From Sideroxyarcus sp. (lineage in GTDB: Bacteria; Pseudomonadota; Gammaproteobacteria; Burkholderiales; Gallionellaceae): a DNA stretch of 64,000 nucleotides. This document shows, piece after piece, positions 46,756 through 60,386 of the stretch. Both the position numbers and the translations under genes were made by a program. The DNA lies in the NCBI GenBank assembly GCA_030652215.1, contig JAUSBC010000003.1:1-64000 (forward strand), in the 5' to 3' direction. The notes under the pieces were generated by a model. That model saw only the letters and a program-made list of their open reading frames with translations, had not been told where the DNA came from and made no database searches. How positions within the stretch are numbered: position 1 is the stretch's first letter; each line of letters opens with the position of its first letter.

Positions 46756-48572
46756 GCGCTGTGCTCCTGCAAAGACCAGGCGACGGACCAGGGCGGTAGC
46801 CTGCCGGCGGCGAGTGCGTCCCGGTCCAGATTGACGGTAGTGTAGAGCAGACTGCCGACGGGCGCTGCCATGCCATCGACGGGGGCCGGGCCGAGGTTGG
46901 CCTGCAGATGCAGACGGCTGTCGTCGCCCAGGTGCCAGACGATGCGCAGTACGCGGGGAGCAGGCCGCTCGACGCCAGACGCGCCGCGCGTCATGCCGGC
47001 AAGCCGGGGTGCGATCACGCGGCGCCGCAATTCGAGCAGTTGCCGATAGAGTGCAAGCATGGAGGCATGGGGCTCGCGGCCGAGCGACGTCCAGTCGAGC
47101 ACGCAGGCGGCGAAGGTGGTATCGGCATTCGGGTCCGGAATGCGTTCGCGCACGGCGGGATCGGCGAAGCGGGCGAAACGCGCAAATTCGCGCCGCCGTC
47201 CGTCGGTAACGGCCTGCGCCAATTCGGGGCCGAAGTCGCAGAAGAACATGAACGGCTGGGCTGCCGCGAATTCCTCGCCCATGAACAGCAGCGGAGGTTG
47301 CGGTGCCAGCAGCAGGACGGCGGCTTCGGCTTCCAGCACTTCGCGCGCGGCGAGATGGCACAGGCGTTCGCCGAACGCGCGGTTGCCGATCTGGTCATGC
47401 GTTTGCAGGAAATCGACAAAGGCGGTTGGCGGCAAATGGGCGCTGGGTTCGCCGCGCGCTTTGCCGTTGCGGTAAGCGGATGCCTCGCCCTGGAAGGCGA
47501 AGCCCTCGGCGAGGCAGCGGCCGAGGTGCCCGACGGGGTCCGCGGCATAGTCGGCGTAGTAGCCGTCTGACTCGCCGGTAGCGATGACGTGGAAGGCGTG
47601 ATGCATGTCGTCGTTCCATTGCGCGGCGCCGTGTGCGAGATAGTGCGATTGGTTGCGGTCGTTTTCGAGTATCAGGTGCACATGGCGATCCTTGCCCGGC
47701 CCGGCGGAGATGGCGGCCGCGATCTCCTCGACGATGTCGGGAGAACTGTCGTCGCGGATGGCGTGCACCGCATCGAGCCGCAGTCCGTCCAGATGATATT
47801 CCTCCAGCCAGTAGAGCGCGTTGTGAACAAAGAAGTCGCGCACGGTACGGCTGCCGGGCCCGTCGAAATTGATCGCCGCTCCCCACGGCGTTGTGTGACG
47901 CGGGTTGAAAAAATCCCGCGCGTAGAGTTGCAGGTAGTTCCCTTCGGGGCCGAAGTGGTTGTACACCACATCGAGCAGCACCATCAGGCCGCGTGCATGC
48001 GCGGCGGCGACCAGGCGTTTGAAGTCCTCCGGCCGACCGTACGCGGCATCGGGCGCGTAGGGCAGCACGCCGTCGTAGCCCCAGTTGCGGCGGCCGGGAA
48101 AATCGGCCACCGGCATGATCTCCAGCGCGGTGATGCCGAGTTCGGCAAGATAATCGAGGCGCGCTTCGAGCCCCGCAAAATCACCGGTCGGCGAAAAGGT
48201 GCCGAGATGCACTTCGTAGAATACGGCTTCTTCCATTGGGCGGCCGCGCCACGCGTCGTCGCTCCAGGCGAAGTCGCCCGGGGCTATGACCTCGGAAGCG
48301 CCGTGCACATCGTCGGGATTGAAACGCGATGCGGGATCGGGCAGCAGCAGCTCGCCGGAGCCGACTCGGTAGCGATAGCGACTGCCGCAACGGGCGTCCG
48401 GGACGATCAGGCCATGCCAGCCGTTGCTGTCCGGCTGCATGCGCAGTTCCTGTGTTGCATCGCCTTCCAGTCGAACAAAGACTTCTGCGGCATCGGGCGC
48501 CCAGAGACGGAAGCGGACGCCACCGCTTTCGAGCACCTCGGCGCCAAAGGGCATTTTGTGGAGACGTTTCAT
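46752..48572 (-). CDS. treZ: Malto-oligosyltrehalose trehalohydrolase
   Basis: MPFGAEVLESGGVRFRLWAPDAAEVFVRLEGD...EVHLGTFSPTGDFAGLEARLDYLAELGITALEIMPVADFPGRRNWGYDGVLPYAPD. Confidence 0.95.
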   Translation of the reverse strand: MKRLHKMPFGAEVLESGGVRFRLWAPDAAEVFVRLEGDATQELRMQPDSNGWHGLIVPDARCGSRYRYRVGSGELLLPDPASRFNPDDVHGASEVIAPGDFAWSDDAWRGRPMEEAVFYEVHLGTFSPTGDFAGLEARLDYLAELGITALEIMPVADFPGRRNWGYDGVLPYAPDAAYGRPEDFKRLVAAAHARGLMVLLDVVYNHFGPEGNYLQLYARDFFNPRHTTPWGAAINFDGPGSRTVRDFFVHNALYWLEEYHLDGLRLDAVHAIRDDSSPDIVEEIAAAISAGPGKDRHVHLILENDRNQSHYLAHGAAQWNDDMHHAFHVIATGESDGYYADYAADPVGHLGRCLAEGFAFQGEASAYRNGKARGEPSAHLPPTAFVDFLQTHDQIGNRAFGERLCHLAAREVLEAEAAVLLLAPQPPLLFMGEEFAAAQPFMFFCDFGPELAQAVTDGRRREFARFARFADPAVRERIPDPNADTTFAACVLDWTSLGREPHASMLALYRQLLELRRRVIAPRLAGMTRGASGVERPAPRVLRIVWHLGDDSRLHLQANLGPAPVDGMAAPVGSLLYTTVNLDRDALAAGRLPPWSVAWSLQEHSA

Positions 48573-50701
48573 GTTTTCTTCTCTATCAGCAGGGCAAGCG
48601 AGCGTTCCTTGAGCGGATAGCTGTCGCCGCTGGCGAAGTCGGCACCGGTCAGTTCGCTCTCGCCACAGGTGTCGAGCAGTCTTGTCCATGCGCAGCCGGG
48701 GTGCAGTTCTGGCAGCTTGAAGTTCAGGGCCTCATGATGGGCGTTGAACAACAGCAGGAAATTATCGTCGCGCACCGGTTTGCCCCGGCTGTCGCTTTCC
48801 AGCATCGAGTCGCCTGAAAGAAAGACCCCGAGGCTACGGGTGGAATCGCCTGCCCATTCGTCGTCGCTCATCTCCGCGCCGTCCGGTTTGAGCCATTGTA
48901 TGTCCTTGACCTCAGTCCCGCGTATCGAACGGCCCTGGAAAAAATTGCGACGGCGGAACACCGGATGCTCGCGCCGCAGCGCGATCAGGCGGGTGACGAA
49001 CGCCATGAATTCGCGGTCTCCCTTGGCCAGTTTCCAGTTGACCCAGCCCAGGGCATTGTCCTGGCAGTAGGCATTGTTGTTTCCGAGCTGGGTTTTGCCC
49101 ATTTCGTCGCCGGCTACGAACATCGGCACACCTTGTGAAAACAGCAGGGTGGCCATCAGGTTACGCTTCTGGCGGGCGCGCAGCATATTGATTTCGCGTT
49201 TTCTGGTCGGTCCTTCGGCGCCGCAGTTCCATGCATTGTTGTTGTCGCTGCCGTCGCGGTTGTCGTGCCCGTTGGCTTCGTTGTGTTTGCCGTTGTAGCT
49301 CACCAGATCCTGCAGGGTGAAACCGTCGTGGGCTGTGATGAAGTTGACGCTGGCGTAAGGCTTGCGGCCGCTGTGCTCATACAGGTCGCTGGAGCCGGTA
49401 AGGCGTCGCGCGAAATCGCCGATGAGGCTCTTGTCGCCCTTCCAGAAGGCGCGCATGGTGTCGCGGTAGCGGTCGTTCCATTCGGTCCAGCCGGCGGGGA
49501 AATTGCCGACCTGGTATCCGCCTTCCCCGAGATCCCACGGTTCGGCAATGAGCTTGACCCGCGACAGCACAGGATCCTGCACCAGGATGTCGAAGAATGC
49601 GCCAAGGCGATTGACGGCATGCAGTTCCCGCGCCAGCGCCGAGGCGAGATCGAAGCGGAAGCCGTCGACGTGCATGTCGAGCACCCAGTAGCGCAGGGAA
49701 TCCATGATGAGCTGCAGTACACGCGGGTGCTGAAGGTTCAGGGTGTTGCCGCAGCCCGTGTAATCCATGTAGTAGCGTTGATCCTCGGCGACCAGGCGGT
49801 AATAGGCGGCGTTGTCGATGCCACGGAAGGACAGCGTCGGTCCCATCTGGTTGCCTTCCGCGGTATGGTTGTACACCACGTCGAGGATGACCTCGATGCC
49901 CGCGGTGTGCAGCGCTTTCACCATGGCTTTGAACTCGCCCAGCGCGCCGCTGGCGCTGAAGCGCTGTTCGGGCGCGAGAAAGCCGATGGAGTTGTAGCCC
50001 CAATAGTTGGAGAGTCCGCGTTCGACCAGTTGGCGATCATCGACGAAGGCATGCACCGGCATCAGTTCCACGGAAGTCACGCCGAGGCGTTTGAGATGCT
50101 CGATGGCGGGTGCGGTGGCAAGGCCGGCATAGGTGCCTCTCAACTCTGGCGGAATATCCGGGTGTTGCATGGTGAAGCCGCGCACGTGCATTTCGTAGAT
50201 CACCATGTCTGCCCAGGGAATGTCGGGAGAACGGTCGCCGTCCCACGAGAATGCGGAATCGATGACGCGGCATTTTGGCATGTCTGCGGCGTTGTCGCGA
50301 CGGTCGAAGGACAGATCGCCATTGCGGTGGCCGATGCGGTAGCCGTAATGGGCATCGCTCCATTTGAGCTGGCCGACGATGTCCTTGGCGTAAGGCTCGA
50401 TGAGCAATTTGTTGGGATTGAAGCGGTGGCCGCGCGCCGGATCGTAGGGGCCGTGCACGCGGTAACCGTAGAGCAGTCCCGGCCCCGCTTCCGGCAAGAA
50501 GCAATGCCAGATCATGTCGGTCTGTTCGCGCAGTTCAATGCGCTGGATCTCGTGCTTGCCGGAGGCATCGAACAGGCAGAGTTCGACCCGTTCGGCGTGT
50601 TCCGAGAAGAGGGAAAAATTCACCCCCAGCCCATCCCAACTGGCCCCTCTGGGATTGGGCTTTCCCGGCCAGACGACAGTGATCGGGCCCGGCTTTTTCA
50701 T
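48569..50701 (-). CDS. glgX: Glycogen debranching protein GlgX
   Basis: GKPNPRGASWDGLGVNFSLFSEHAERVELCLFD; EMHVRGFTMQHPDIPPELRGTYAGLA; YNGKHNEANGHDNRDGSDNNNAWNCGAEGPT. Confidence 0.96.
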   Translation of the reverse strand: MKKPGPITVVWPGKPNPRGASWDGLGVNFSLFSEHAERVELCLFDASGKHEIQRIELREQTDMIWHCFLPEAGPGLLYGYRVHGPYDPARGHRFNPNKLLIEPYAKDIVGQLKWSDAHYGYRIGHRNGDLSFDRRDNAADMPKCRVIDSAFSWDGDRSPDIPWADMVIYEMHVRGFTMQHPDIPPELRGTYAGLATAPAIEHLKRLGVTSVELMPVHAFVDDRQLVERGLSNYWGYNSIGFLAPEQRFSASGALGEFKAMVKALHTAGIEVILDVVYNHTAEGNQMGPTLSFRGIDNAAYYRLVAEDQRYYMDYTGCGNTLNLQHPRVLQLIMDSLRYWVLDMHVDGFRFDLASALARELHAVNRLGAFFDILVQDPVLSRVKLIAEPWDLGEGGYQVGNFPAGWTEWNDRYRDTMRAFWKGDKSLIGDFARRLTGSSDLYEHSGRKPYASVNFITAHDGFTLQDLVSYNGKHNEANGHDNRDGSDNNNAWNCGAEGPTRKREINMLRARQKRNLMATLLFSQGVPMFVAGDEMGKTQLGNNNAYCQDNALGWVNWKLAKGDREFMAFVTRLIALRREHPVFRRRNFFQGRSIRGTEVKDIQWLKPDGAEMSDDEWAGDSTRSLGVFLSGDSMLESDSRGKPVRDDNFLLLFNAHHEALNFKLPELHPGCAWTRLLDTCGESELTGADFASGDSYPLKERSLALLIEKKT

Positions 50702-53700
50702 GGCGGTTCTCCTTCGTTTTCCAGCTTGCGCAACAGGCTGAACAGCGGAATGGACAGCCACTCGGGACGATTGTCCATCTCGTAGCGCAATTCGTAGAGG
50801 GCCTTGTCGATGACAAAGAAATCGATCAGGCGCTCAGCCTGCGCTGCATCGGCAGGCCATGCCTCGCATCCGGCAATCGCAGCGCGATAGCTGTTCAGGA
50901 AGGCATTGGCCGTCTCGTCTTCCCACTGCCGCACCAACGGACCGGCGCGGCTGCGGTCGCCGGGCCGTTCGGCAGTCGCCCGATTGACGGCGACAGCGGA
51001 AACATAGCTGAACGAACGCAGCATGCCGGCAACGTCGCGCAGCGGGGAATGCTTCTGCCGCCGTTCGCTCAGGGGGCGCGCCGGCTCGCCTTCGAAATCG
51101 GTGATGACGAAATCGTTCTGAACCCGCAGCACCTGGCCCAGGTGGTAGTCGCCGTGGTAGCGCATCTTGCTGGCCTGGATTCCCTCCAGCGCCTGCGGCG
51201 AGATTCGGTCGAGCAAGGCGGGCCGCAGGGCGAGCAGCCGGTCCGTGGCGGCATGCACGTCTGCAGGCAGGCTGTCGCGCAGCGCTTCCAGGTGATCCAG
51301 CGTAGCTATCGCCTCGGCATGGAGCTGTTTGCTCCATGCCCCGGTATCGTCCGGGGTGATTGGCTCCGGATCGAACGCCGCATCGCCCGTCTTGCGACAG
51401 AAGGCGCGATGCAGTTCCGCCGTGCGTGTGCCCAGCACTTCCATGATGGTCAGGAAGAAACCATGCACACCCGTATCTTCCCGGGCAAGCTGAAGTTCGC
51501 TCTGGCCCAACTGGTCGATCAGGTAGCCCGCGAGGTAGTCGACCGCATAATTCCATCCCGAGCCCTGGTTTTCGACATAGGCCTGCAACAGCGCCAGCGT
51601 CATGTTGCGGCCGTCCGCCTGCCGCAGTTCGAGCACGCCGGCAACCGGGGCGATATGGGGATAGGGCGAAACTTCCGTCAGGAAACGGCCGACTTCCGCT
51701 TCGGGGTTTGTTCCATCCTGAAGGCGCCTGTAGCCTTTCAGGAATAGCTGGTTGTCGAAATACACGGCCGTATTGCTTTGCTCCAGCGCCGGGTGGCGCA
51801 CTGGCGTCTCGATACCTGCGGCGAGTTGCGCAAAGGCGGAGAAGGAACGGAATTCGAAGCGGCTTGTGCCGATTTCGATATCCGTGTTTGCGCCCATTGA
51901 TCTGACCAGCGCGCGGCAGAAATTGTCGTCCCCGAAGGCCTCGTAGAGTATCCCCGTACGGGCATGCTGGCGGACACGGGCCAGCGTCCAAGGTGCCAGG
52001 GCATGCATTTTGTCTTCATCCGTTTCGTCTTCCCAGCAGATGGACAGCGGCAGGAAGTAGGTCTGCGCGGAGAGGTCTTCGCAATGCACTTCGATGAGCG
52101 TCAGCAGCCAACTGCCATCTGCGGTGTTCAGTTCGTCCTGCCCGGTCAACTCGATGCGCTTGACGGGGTGGCCCTTGGCGGCAAACCAGCGTTTCGCTTC
52201 GAGGTAGGGGGCAAGCACTCTGTGCTGCAGTTTGTCGCCCGCGGACTCGGCCATGGCCCTGCGTACCAGGCCGGCATTCGAGTGTCCGGCGACGCGGGTG
52301 AGCCAGCCTTCGGTCAAAACCAGCATGGGCAATTCGTCCCTGAGCAGCCGTTCCTCATGCCAGAAAGGCACATCGACATCGGCTGCAAGGCGGAAGCCGT
52401 AATAGCCGTAGCCCTTGAGGGTCAGCAGGTAAGGCAGGCTGCCGACAGGCGGGAAGGCGGAGTGCCCCAGCAACTCGACGGGCACGCGGCCCTTGAAAGC
52501 CGACAGGTCGAGTTCGACGGGTTGTGCGGTGCGGGACAAATTGACCACGCATAAAACGATTTCGTCGTTCCATTCGCGCAGGTAGGCGAAAATCTTGCGG
52601 TTGCCCGGTTTGAGGATCTTGATGCTGCCCCTGCCGAATGCCTTGTAGTTCTTGCGCACGGCAATCAGGCGCTTGGTCCAGTTCAACAGCGACGAAGGAT
52701 TGCGGCTCTGGGCTTCGACATTGATGGCCTCGTATCCGTAATTCGGATCCATGACCGGCGGCAGGTAGAGTCTCTGCGGATCGGCTTTGGAAAAGCCGGC
52801 ATTGCGGTCCGGGCTCCACTGCATGGGGGTTCTCATGCCGTTGCGGTCGCCCAGATAGATATTGTCGCCCATGCCGATTTCGTCGCCGTAGTAGAGAACG
52901 GGCGAACCCGGCAGCGTCAGCAGCATGAAATTGATCAGCTCGATCTTGTCGCGGTTGTTCTCCATCAACGGCGCTAGGCGGCGACGAATGCCGACGTTCA
53001 CGCGCATGCGCGGGTCTGCGGCATACATCTGGTACATGTAGTCGCGCTCCTTCTTGGTGACCATTTCCAGCGTCAGTTCGTCGTGGTTGCGCAGGAATAT
53101 CGCCCACTGGCAGTTCTCCGGAATGGCGGGGGTCTGGTTCAGGATGTCGACGATGGGATGCCGGTCTTCCTGCGCCACGGCCATGAAAATGCGCGGCATG
53201 ATGGGGAAGTTGTAGGTCATGTGGCATTCGTCGCCGTCGCCGAAATATTCGCGGACATCCTCCGGCCACTGGTTTGCTTCCGCCAGCAGCATGCGGTTCT
53301 CGTAGTGCGCGTCGATCACGGCACGCATTTGCCGGATCACGGCGTGGGTCTCCGGAAGGTTCTCGTTATTGGTTCCTTCGCGCACGCACAGATACGGGAT
53401 GGCATCGAGGCGCAGGCCGTCTACGCCCATGTCGAGCCAGAAGCGCATGATGCGGGTCACCGCTTTGGCCACTTCCGGATTGTTGTGATTCAGGTCGGGC
53501 TGGTGGGAAAAGAAACGATGCCAGTAATAGGCACCCGCCACCTCATCCCAAGCCCAGTTGGATTTTTCGCTGTCCGTGAAAATGATGCGCGTCTCCGGGA
53601 ATTTCTTGTCCGTGTCCGACCAGGTGTAGAAATCGCGTTTTTTCGAGCCGGGCGGTGCGCTGCGCGCAGCCTTGAACCAGGGATGCTGGTCGGAAGTGTG

Positions 53701-54066
53701 GTTGATGACCAGTTCCGTAATGATTTTCAGATTGCGGCGGTGGGCCTCGCGGATGAAGTTGCGCACGTCTGCGAGCACGCCGTAGTCCGGGTGGATATTG
53801 TGGTAGTCGGAAATGTCGTAGCCGTCGTCCTTGAACGGCGAAGGATAGAAGGGCAGCAGCCACAGGGTGTTTACGCCGAGATCCTGCAGATAGTCGAGCT
53901 TCTCTGTCAGCCCCTTGAAATCCCCGATGCCGTCGTTGCTGGAGTCGTAAAACGCCTTGACGTGGAGTTCATAGATGATCGCGTCCTTGTACCAGAGCGG
54001 ATCGCGCATCCATTCCGATTCGATCTGGGCAGTGCCGTTGCGGACGAGATTTTTGTAGATTTTCAT
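50698..54066 (-). CDS. treS: Trehalose synthase-maltokinase fusion (TreS-Mak)
   Basis: N-terminal TreS (WYKDAIIYELHVKAFYDSSNDGIGDFKGLTEKLDYLQDLGVNTLWLLPFYPSPFKDDGYDI) and C-terminal maltokinase (MRYHGDYHLGQVLRVQNDFVITDFEGEPARPLSERRQKHSPLRDVAGMLRSF). Confidence 0.95.
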   Translation of the reverse strand: MKIYKNLVRNGTAQIESEWMRDPLWYKDAIIYELHVKAFYDSSNDGIGDFKGLTEKLDYLQDLGVNTLWLLPFYPSPFKDDGYDISDYHNIHPDYGVLADVRNFIREAHRRNLKIITELVINHTSDQHPWFKAARSAPPGSKKRDFYTWSDTDKKFPETRIIFTDSEKSNWAWDEVAGAYYWHRFFSHQPDLNHNNPEVAKAVTRIMRFWLDMGVDGLRLDAIPYLCVREGTNNENLPETHAVIRQMRAVIDAHYENRMLLAEANQWPEDVREYFGDGDECHMTYNFPIMPRIFMAVAQEDRHPIVDILNQTPAIPENCQWAIFLRNHDELTLEMVTKKERDYMYQMYAADPRMRVNVGIRRRLAPLMENNRDKIELINFMLLTLPGSPVLYYGDEIGMGDNIYLGDRNGMRTPMQWSPDRNAGFSKADPQRLYLPPVMDPNYGYEAINVEAQSRNPSSLLNWTKRLIAVRKNYKAFGRGSIKILKPGNRKIFAYLREWNDEIVLCVVNLSRTAQPVELDLSAFKGRVPVELLGHSAFPPVGSLPYLLTLKGYGYYGFRLAADVDVPFWHEERLLRDELPMLVLTEGWLTRVAGHSNAGLVRRAMAESAGDKLQHRVLAPYLEAKRWFAAKGHPVKRIELTGQDELNTADGSWLLTLIEVHCEDLSAQTYFLPLSICWEDETDEDKMHALAPWTLARVRQHARTGILYEAFGDDNFCRALVRSMGANTDIEIGTSRFEFRSFSAFAQLAAGIETPVRHPALEQSNTAVYFDNQLFLKGYRRLQDGTNPEAEVGRFLTEVSPYPHIAPVAGVLELRQADGRNMTLALLQAYVENQGSGWNYAVDYLAGYLIDQLGQSELQLAREDTGVHGFFLTIMEVLGTRTAELHRAFCRKTGDAAFDPEPITPDDTGAWSKQLHAEAIATLDHLEALRDSLPADVHAATDRLLALRPALLDRISPQALEGIQASKMRYHGDYHLGQVLRVQNDFVITDFEGEPARPLSERRQKHSPLRDVAGMLRSFSYVSAVAVNRATAERPGDRSRAGPLVRQWEDETANAFLNSYRAAIAGCEAWPADAAQAERLIDFFVIDKALYELRYEMDNRPEWLSIPLFSLLRKLENEGEPP

Positions 54067-54080
54067 TTTGACGTCCTCCC

Positions 54081-56065
<1,985 letters not shown>

Positions 56066-56069
<4 letters not shown>

Positions 56070-58030
56070 GGCGCCTCCCCTTGTCCGGATTCATGTTTGA
56101 GATACACCACGCCCAGCGGCGGCAGGGTCAGCGAGAGCGAATGAAAGTATCCCTGCGCGGCCAGCGGCGACGCATCGACGCCCCCGAAATTGCCGACGCC
56201 GCTACCGCCATAAAGCGGCGCATCGCTGTTCAGGATTTCGCGCCAGAATCCCCCGCACGGCACGCCGACAACGTAGTTGTGTCGGACGACCGGGGTGAAG
56301 TTGCATACCACCAGTACGCTGCTGTCGGTGTCGTATCCGTACCGCAGGTAGCAGATGACGCTTTCTTCCCAGTCGTGGAAATCCACCCAGCTGAAACCGT
56401 CGCTGGAAAAATCCTTCTGGTAAAGCGCGCCTTCTGACCGGTAGCAGCGATTCAGGTCGGCTATCCAGCGCTGCATGCCGGCATGAAGCGGATATTGCAG
56501 GACGTGCCATTCGAGGCTTTCGTCGTGTTGCCACTCGCGCTTCTGGCCGAACTCCCCGCCCATGAACAAAAGCTTCTTGCCCGGATGTCCCCACATGTGA
56601 CCGTAGAGCAGGCGCAGGTTGGCAAACTGGCGCCATTCGTCGCCGGGCATTTTGCCGAGCAGGGCGCCTTTGCCATACACCACTTCGTCATGCGACAAGG
56701 GCAGCACGAAATTCTCGGTGTAGGCATACCAGAGGCTGAACGTGAGATTGCCGTGGGAATACCTGCGGAATACCGGGTCCTGCTGGAAGTATTTCAGCGT
56801 GTCATGCATCCAGCCCATGTTCCACTTCATGCCGAAACCCAGGCCACCGGCATAGGTCGGGCGAGACACCATGGGCCAGGCTGTGGACTCCTCGGCAATG
56901 GTCAGTGTGTCCGGGTGATCGCGATATACCGCTTCGTTAAGCTCGCGCAAGAACTGCATGGCTGCAAGATTCTCGCGTCCCCCGTGGGCATTGGGTATCC
57001 ACTCGCCGTGCTTGCGCCCGTAATCGAGATACAGCATCGACGCCACGCCATCGACCCTGAGGCCGTCCACATGGTATTGCCGGAGCCAGAACAAGGCGCT
57101 GGATAACAGGAAGGCGCGCACTTCGTTGCGTCCGTAATTGAAAATGGAACTGTTCCATTCCGGGTGGTAGCCCTGACGCGGATCGGCATGCTCGAACAGA
57201 TAAGTCCCGTCGAAATATGCGAGGCCGTGCTCATCGCTCGGGAAATGCGACGGCACCCAGTCGAGGATCACGCCGATGCCCGCCTGATGCAGCCGGTCGA
57301 TCAATGCCATCAAGTCCTGCGGGCTGCCGTGCCGGGCGGTCGGGGCGAAATAGCCTGTGGTCTGGTAACCCCATGAGCCGAAAAACGGGTGCTCGGTTAA
57401 GGGCATGAATTCAACGTGGGTAAACCCGGTTTCCAGTACATGATCCACGAGCTGCGTTGCGATTTCCCCGTAGCTCAGGGAACGGTTGCCCTCTTCGGGC
57501 ACGCGCCGCCATGAGCCCAGATGCACTTCGTAAATCGACATTGGCGCATCGAGTGCATTTGCGCTGCGCCGCCGTGACATCCATTCTGCGTCATGCCAGG
57601 TGTAATCCATGTCCCAGACGCGCGAACCCGTGCGCGGCGGCAGCTCGCTGCACATTGCGCAGGGATCTGCTTTGTCGACCTGGTAGCTCCGGTCGGATGA
57701 AGCGATGTGATATTTGTAGCATTCGCCGCTGACTATGCCCGGCACAAAGCATTCCCAGACGCCGGAGCCGTCGCCCCGCAGACGCATGGGGTGAGAAGAC
57801 TTGTCCCAGGCGTTGAAATCGCCGATCACCGACACGGTGCCCGCATTCGGCGCCCACACGGCGAAGTGAGTGCCGCTGACGCCGTTTTCCGAAATCAGGT
57901 GAGCCCCCAGCTTTTCGGAAAGCTGTGTATGCGTTCCTTCCTTGAGAAGGAAAATGTCGTGCCCTGTGATCTGCTCGCCGGAGCCGGGCGCTTGAATGTT
58001 TTCTGTTTGGGCGGATGTGTTGTTCATCAT
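56066..58030 (-). CDS. glgB: 1,4-alpha-glucan branching protein GlgB
   Basis: [86 protein letters not shown]. Confidence 0.97.
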
Positions 58031-58523
58031 TGCCTTACCAGGTGGCGGAGTATTCGAGTGTCATGTAACGCATCAACTGCCATGCAAATACGGCGTGATT
58101 CCAGTGCGCACAGATTGAATCCCTTGTTCGGCAAAGCAGGGAGCAGACAGGGGCGGCGGTCCGATCATCGACCGCCGGGCTGCTTCCTTAATACTTTCAG
58201 ATCGTTAAACTTGTGACGCAGTAATTGTGTTGCCAATTATTTTTGTTGCAAAAATAATGTCCCGCACAAACACAGTGCACCAATCCAAAGTGAACAACAG
58301 ATAGAAACTTCCAGACCTGCACGAAAACAGACCTGACGGCAGGCGGGAAGTTCCACCCTGATCGAATACGCCGGGCTTTCGAACAATCGCGGAATCAGGC
58401 GCTCTCGCAATCCCGTATGCGGAACATTGATACTGGTCACGATTGGGTGAATTTCGATCTTCGGCTGACGCGTATGACCGGTTTCGGCATACACTGATCA
58501 GATTGTTGTACGCATTTATTCAG

Positions 58524-60386
58524 ATGAGCGCTTTGCCGACATCAACCTCTCAGCCCGACCCTGACCTGCTGGAAGCCCTCCGTCTGCTGGACAAGACGGA
58601 ATTTTTGCTCGCCGTTCACGACACAAGCTTTCCAAGTCCGGCAGGCGAAGACAGCGGATGCGGCAGTCCTTATGGAAAGGGCGGCCTGGCCCTGGCGGAA
58701 TTTGCACGCTCTCTGGGCTTTACCGGCCTGCAACTGGGCCCGCAGGGCCTGACGACTCCGGGCAACCCCTCTCCCTACGACGGCACACTGTTTTCCCGAA
58801 GCATTCTCTCGCTCGATCTGCAATCGCTCATGCGCAGCGCATGGGGTGAATTGCTGAGCGAGGACAGCGTGCGGGAAATGGTCGAAGGCAATCCCCATCC
58901 CGAAGGCGGGAAGGTGAATTTCGCTTACGCGCACGATGCGTACCGGAAAGCGGCCGAGGAAATTTATTGCAGATTCGAGGCGGCGCGACTGCAGGGCAAA
59001 CCCGGGGCAGTGCGTCTGGCGGGCAGCTTGGCGGAGTTTTGGGATAGCAACAAATGGGTGCGCGACGATGCCGCTTATGAGGCAATGTGTTCCGGGCAGC
59101 GCGCGTCTGCTGCGGATTCGAAACATGGAAATGTTCAGGAACGCTACTCGTTGCTCCAGTTCATCCTGCTGGAACAGCACCGGACCTTCCGCGACAACAT
59201 GCGCGAGCTGGGAATCAAGGTCTACGGGGATGCCCAGGTGGGCTTCTCGCAGCGGGATGCGTGGAGCAGAAAATCGCTTCTGCTCGATGGTTATTTCCTG
59301 GGTGCGCCGCCCAGCCGGACCAATACGTTGGGCCAGCCGTGGAACTATCAGGTGTTGAATCCGTCGTTGTATCTCGGTGCAGATGGCGGCCCCGGCCCGG
59401 TGCTGGATTTTGTTGCCGAGCGCATCGGAAAAATGCTTGAAGAATTCGATGGCGTGCGCATGGATCATCCGCACGGCCTGGTTTGTCCCTGGGTGTACAG
59501 GGCTAACGATCCGGACCCGTTTCGCGCGGTGCAAAACGGAGCGCGGCTTTTCGCAGCGCCCGATCTGCCCGACCATCCGGAGCTTTCCCGTTACGCCATC
59601 GTCAGGCCCGATCAGGTGAATCGCCATCGGCCGCGCTACGCCGAAGACTGGGAGCACAGCCTCACCGCGGAACAGGAGCACATCTACGCGCTGATCATGG
59701 ATACGATTGTCGGGCGGATGAACGCCCATGGCCGGCGCAAGGAAGACATTCTTTTCGAGGTGCTATCCACCGAACCCATGCCGCTCAGGCAAGTGCGCCA
59801 GCGCCACGGACTGGGAAGATTTCGCGTGACCCAGAAAGCAAACCTCGACGATAGCGCAGATGTCTATCGCGGCGAAAATGCCGAACCGCGGGACTGGATC
59901 ATGCTGGGCAACCACGACACGCCCTCCATCTGGGGACTGGTACGGGATTGGCACGGGAGCGAGGAGGGGTTCAAACAGGCAGGATATCTCGCCCGCAGGC
60001 TGCGACCGGATTCGCCGGAACAACTTTCGCGAATCCTGGCGGCAGATCAATACAAACTGGCACACGCCAAAATGGCGGAACTGTTCCTGAGTCCCGCCCA
60101 GCACGTCATGATGTTTTTCGCAGACCTGTTCGGCATTGAAGAAACCTACAACGTGCCCGGAACTCAGAACGAGGAAAACTGGACCCTGCGCGTGCCGAAC
60201 GACTTCTTGCGAATCCATGAACTGAAGAAGCGCGAAGGGCGTGCACTCAACCTGCACGCAGTTCTGGCGCTTGCCTTGCGCGCGCGCCCCGACATTTGCA
60301 GACCGGAACTGATTGCGAGGCTTGAAGCCAAGGCAGGCTGGACTATCGACCGGACAGTTTCTCCGCCAGCGTCTTCTCCAGCTTGA
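58524..60386 (+). CDS. Divergent GH77 4-alpha-glucanotransferase-like protein
   Basis: [19 protein letters not shown] (GH77 nucleophile region), [17 protein letters not shown]; no canonical EDLG motif but [10 protein letters not shown] in the acid/base position. Confidence 0.8.
   Translation: MSALPTSTSQPDPDLLEALRLLDKTEFLLAVHDTSFPSPAGEDSGCGSPYGKGGLALAEFARSLGFTGLQLGPQGLTTPGNPSPYDGTLFSRSILSLDLQSLMRSAWGELLSEDSVREMVEGNPHPEGGKVNFAYAHDAYRKAAEEIYCRFEAARLQGKPGAVRLAGSLAEFWDSNKWVRDDAAYEAMCSGQRASAADSKHGNVQERYSLLQFILLEQHRTFRDNMRELGIKVYGDAQVGFSQRDAWSRKSLLLDGYFLGAPPSRTNTLGQPWNYQVLNPSLYLGADGGPGPVLDFVAERIGKMLEEFDGVRMDHPHGLVCPWVYRANDPDPFRAVQNGARLFAAPDLPDHPELSRYAIVRPDQVNRHRPRYAEDWEHSLTAEQEHIYALIMDTIVGRMNAHGRRKEDILFEVLSTEPMPLRQVRQRHGLGRFRVTQKANLDDSADVYRGENAEPRDWIMLGNHDTPSIWGLVRDWHGSEEGFKQAGYLARRLRPDSPEQLSRILAADQYKLAHAKMAELFLSPAQHVMMFFADLFGIEETYNVPGTQNEENWTLRVPNDFLRIHELKKREGRALNLHAVLALALRARPDICRPELIARLEAKAGWTIDRTVSPPASSPA

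Noticed and set aside
46756-47361. N-terminal ~200 aa extension of the 1918-aa ORF
   Set aside because: Lies over treZ in another frame and is Arg/Ala-rich; the true start is ATG 46755 that overlaps the treZ stop.
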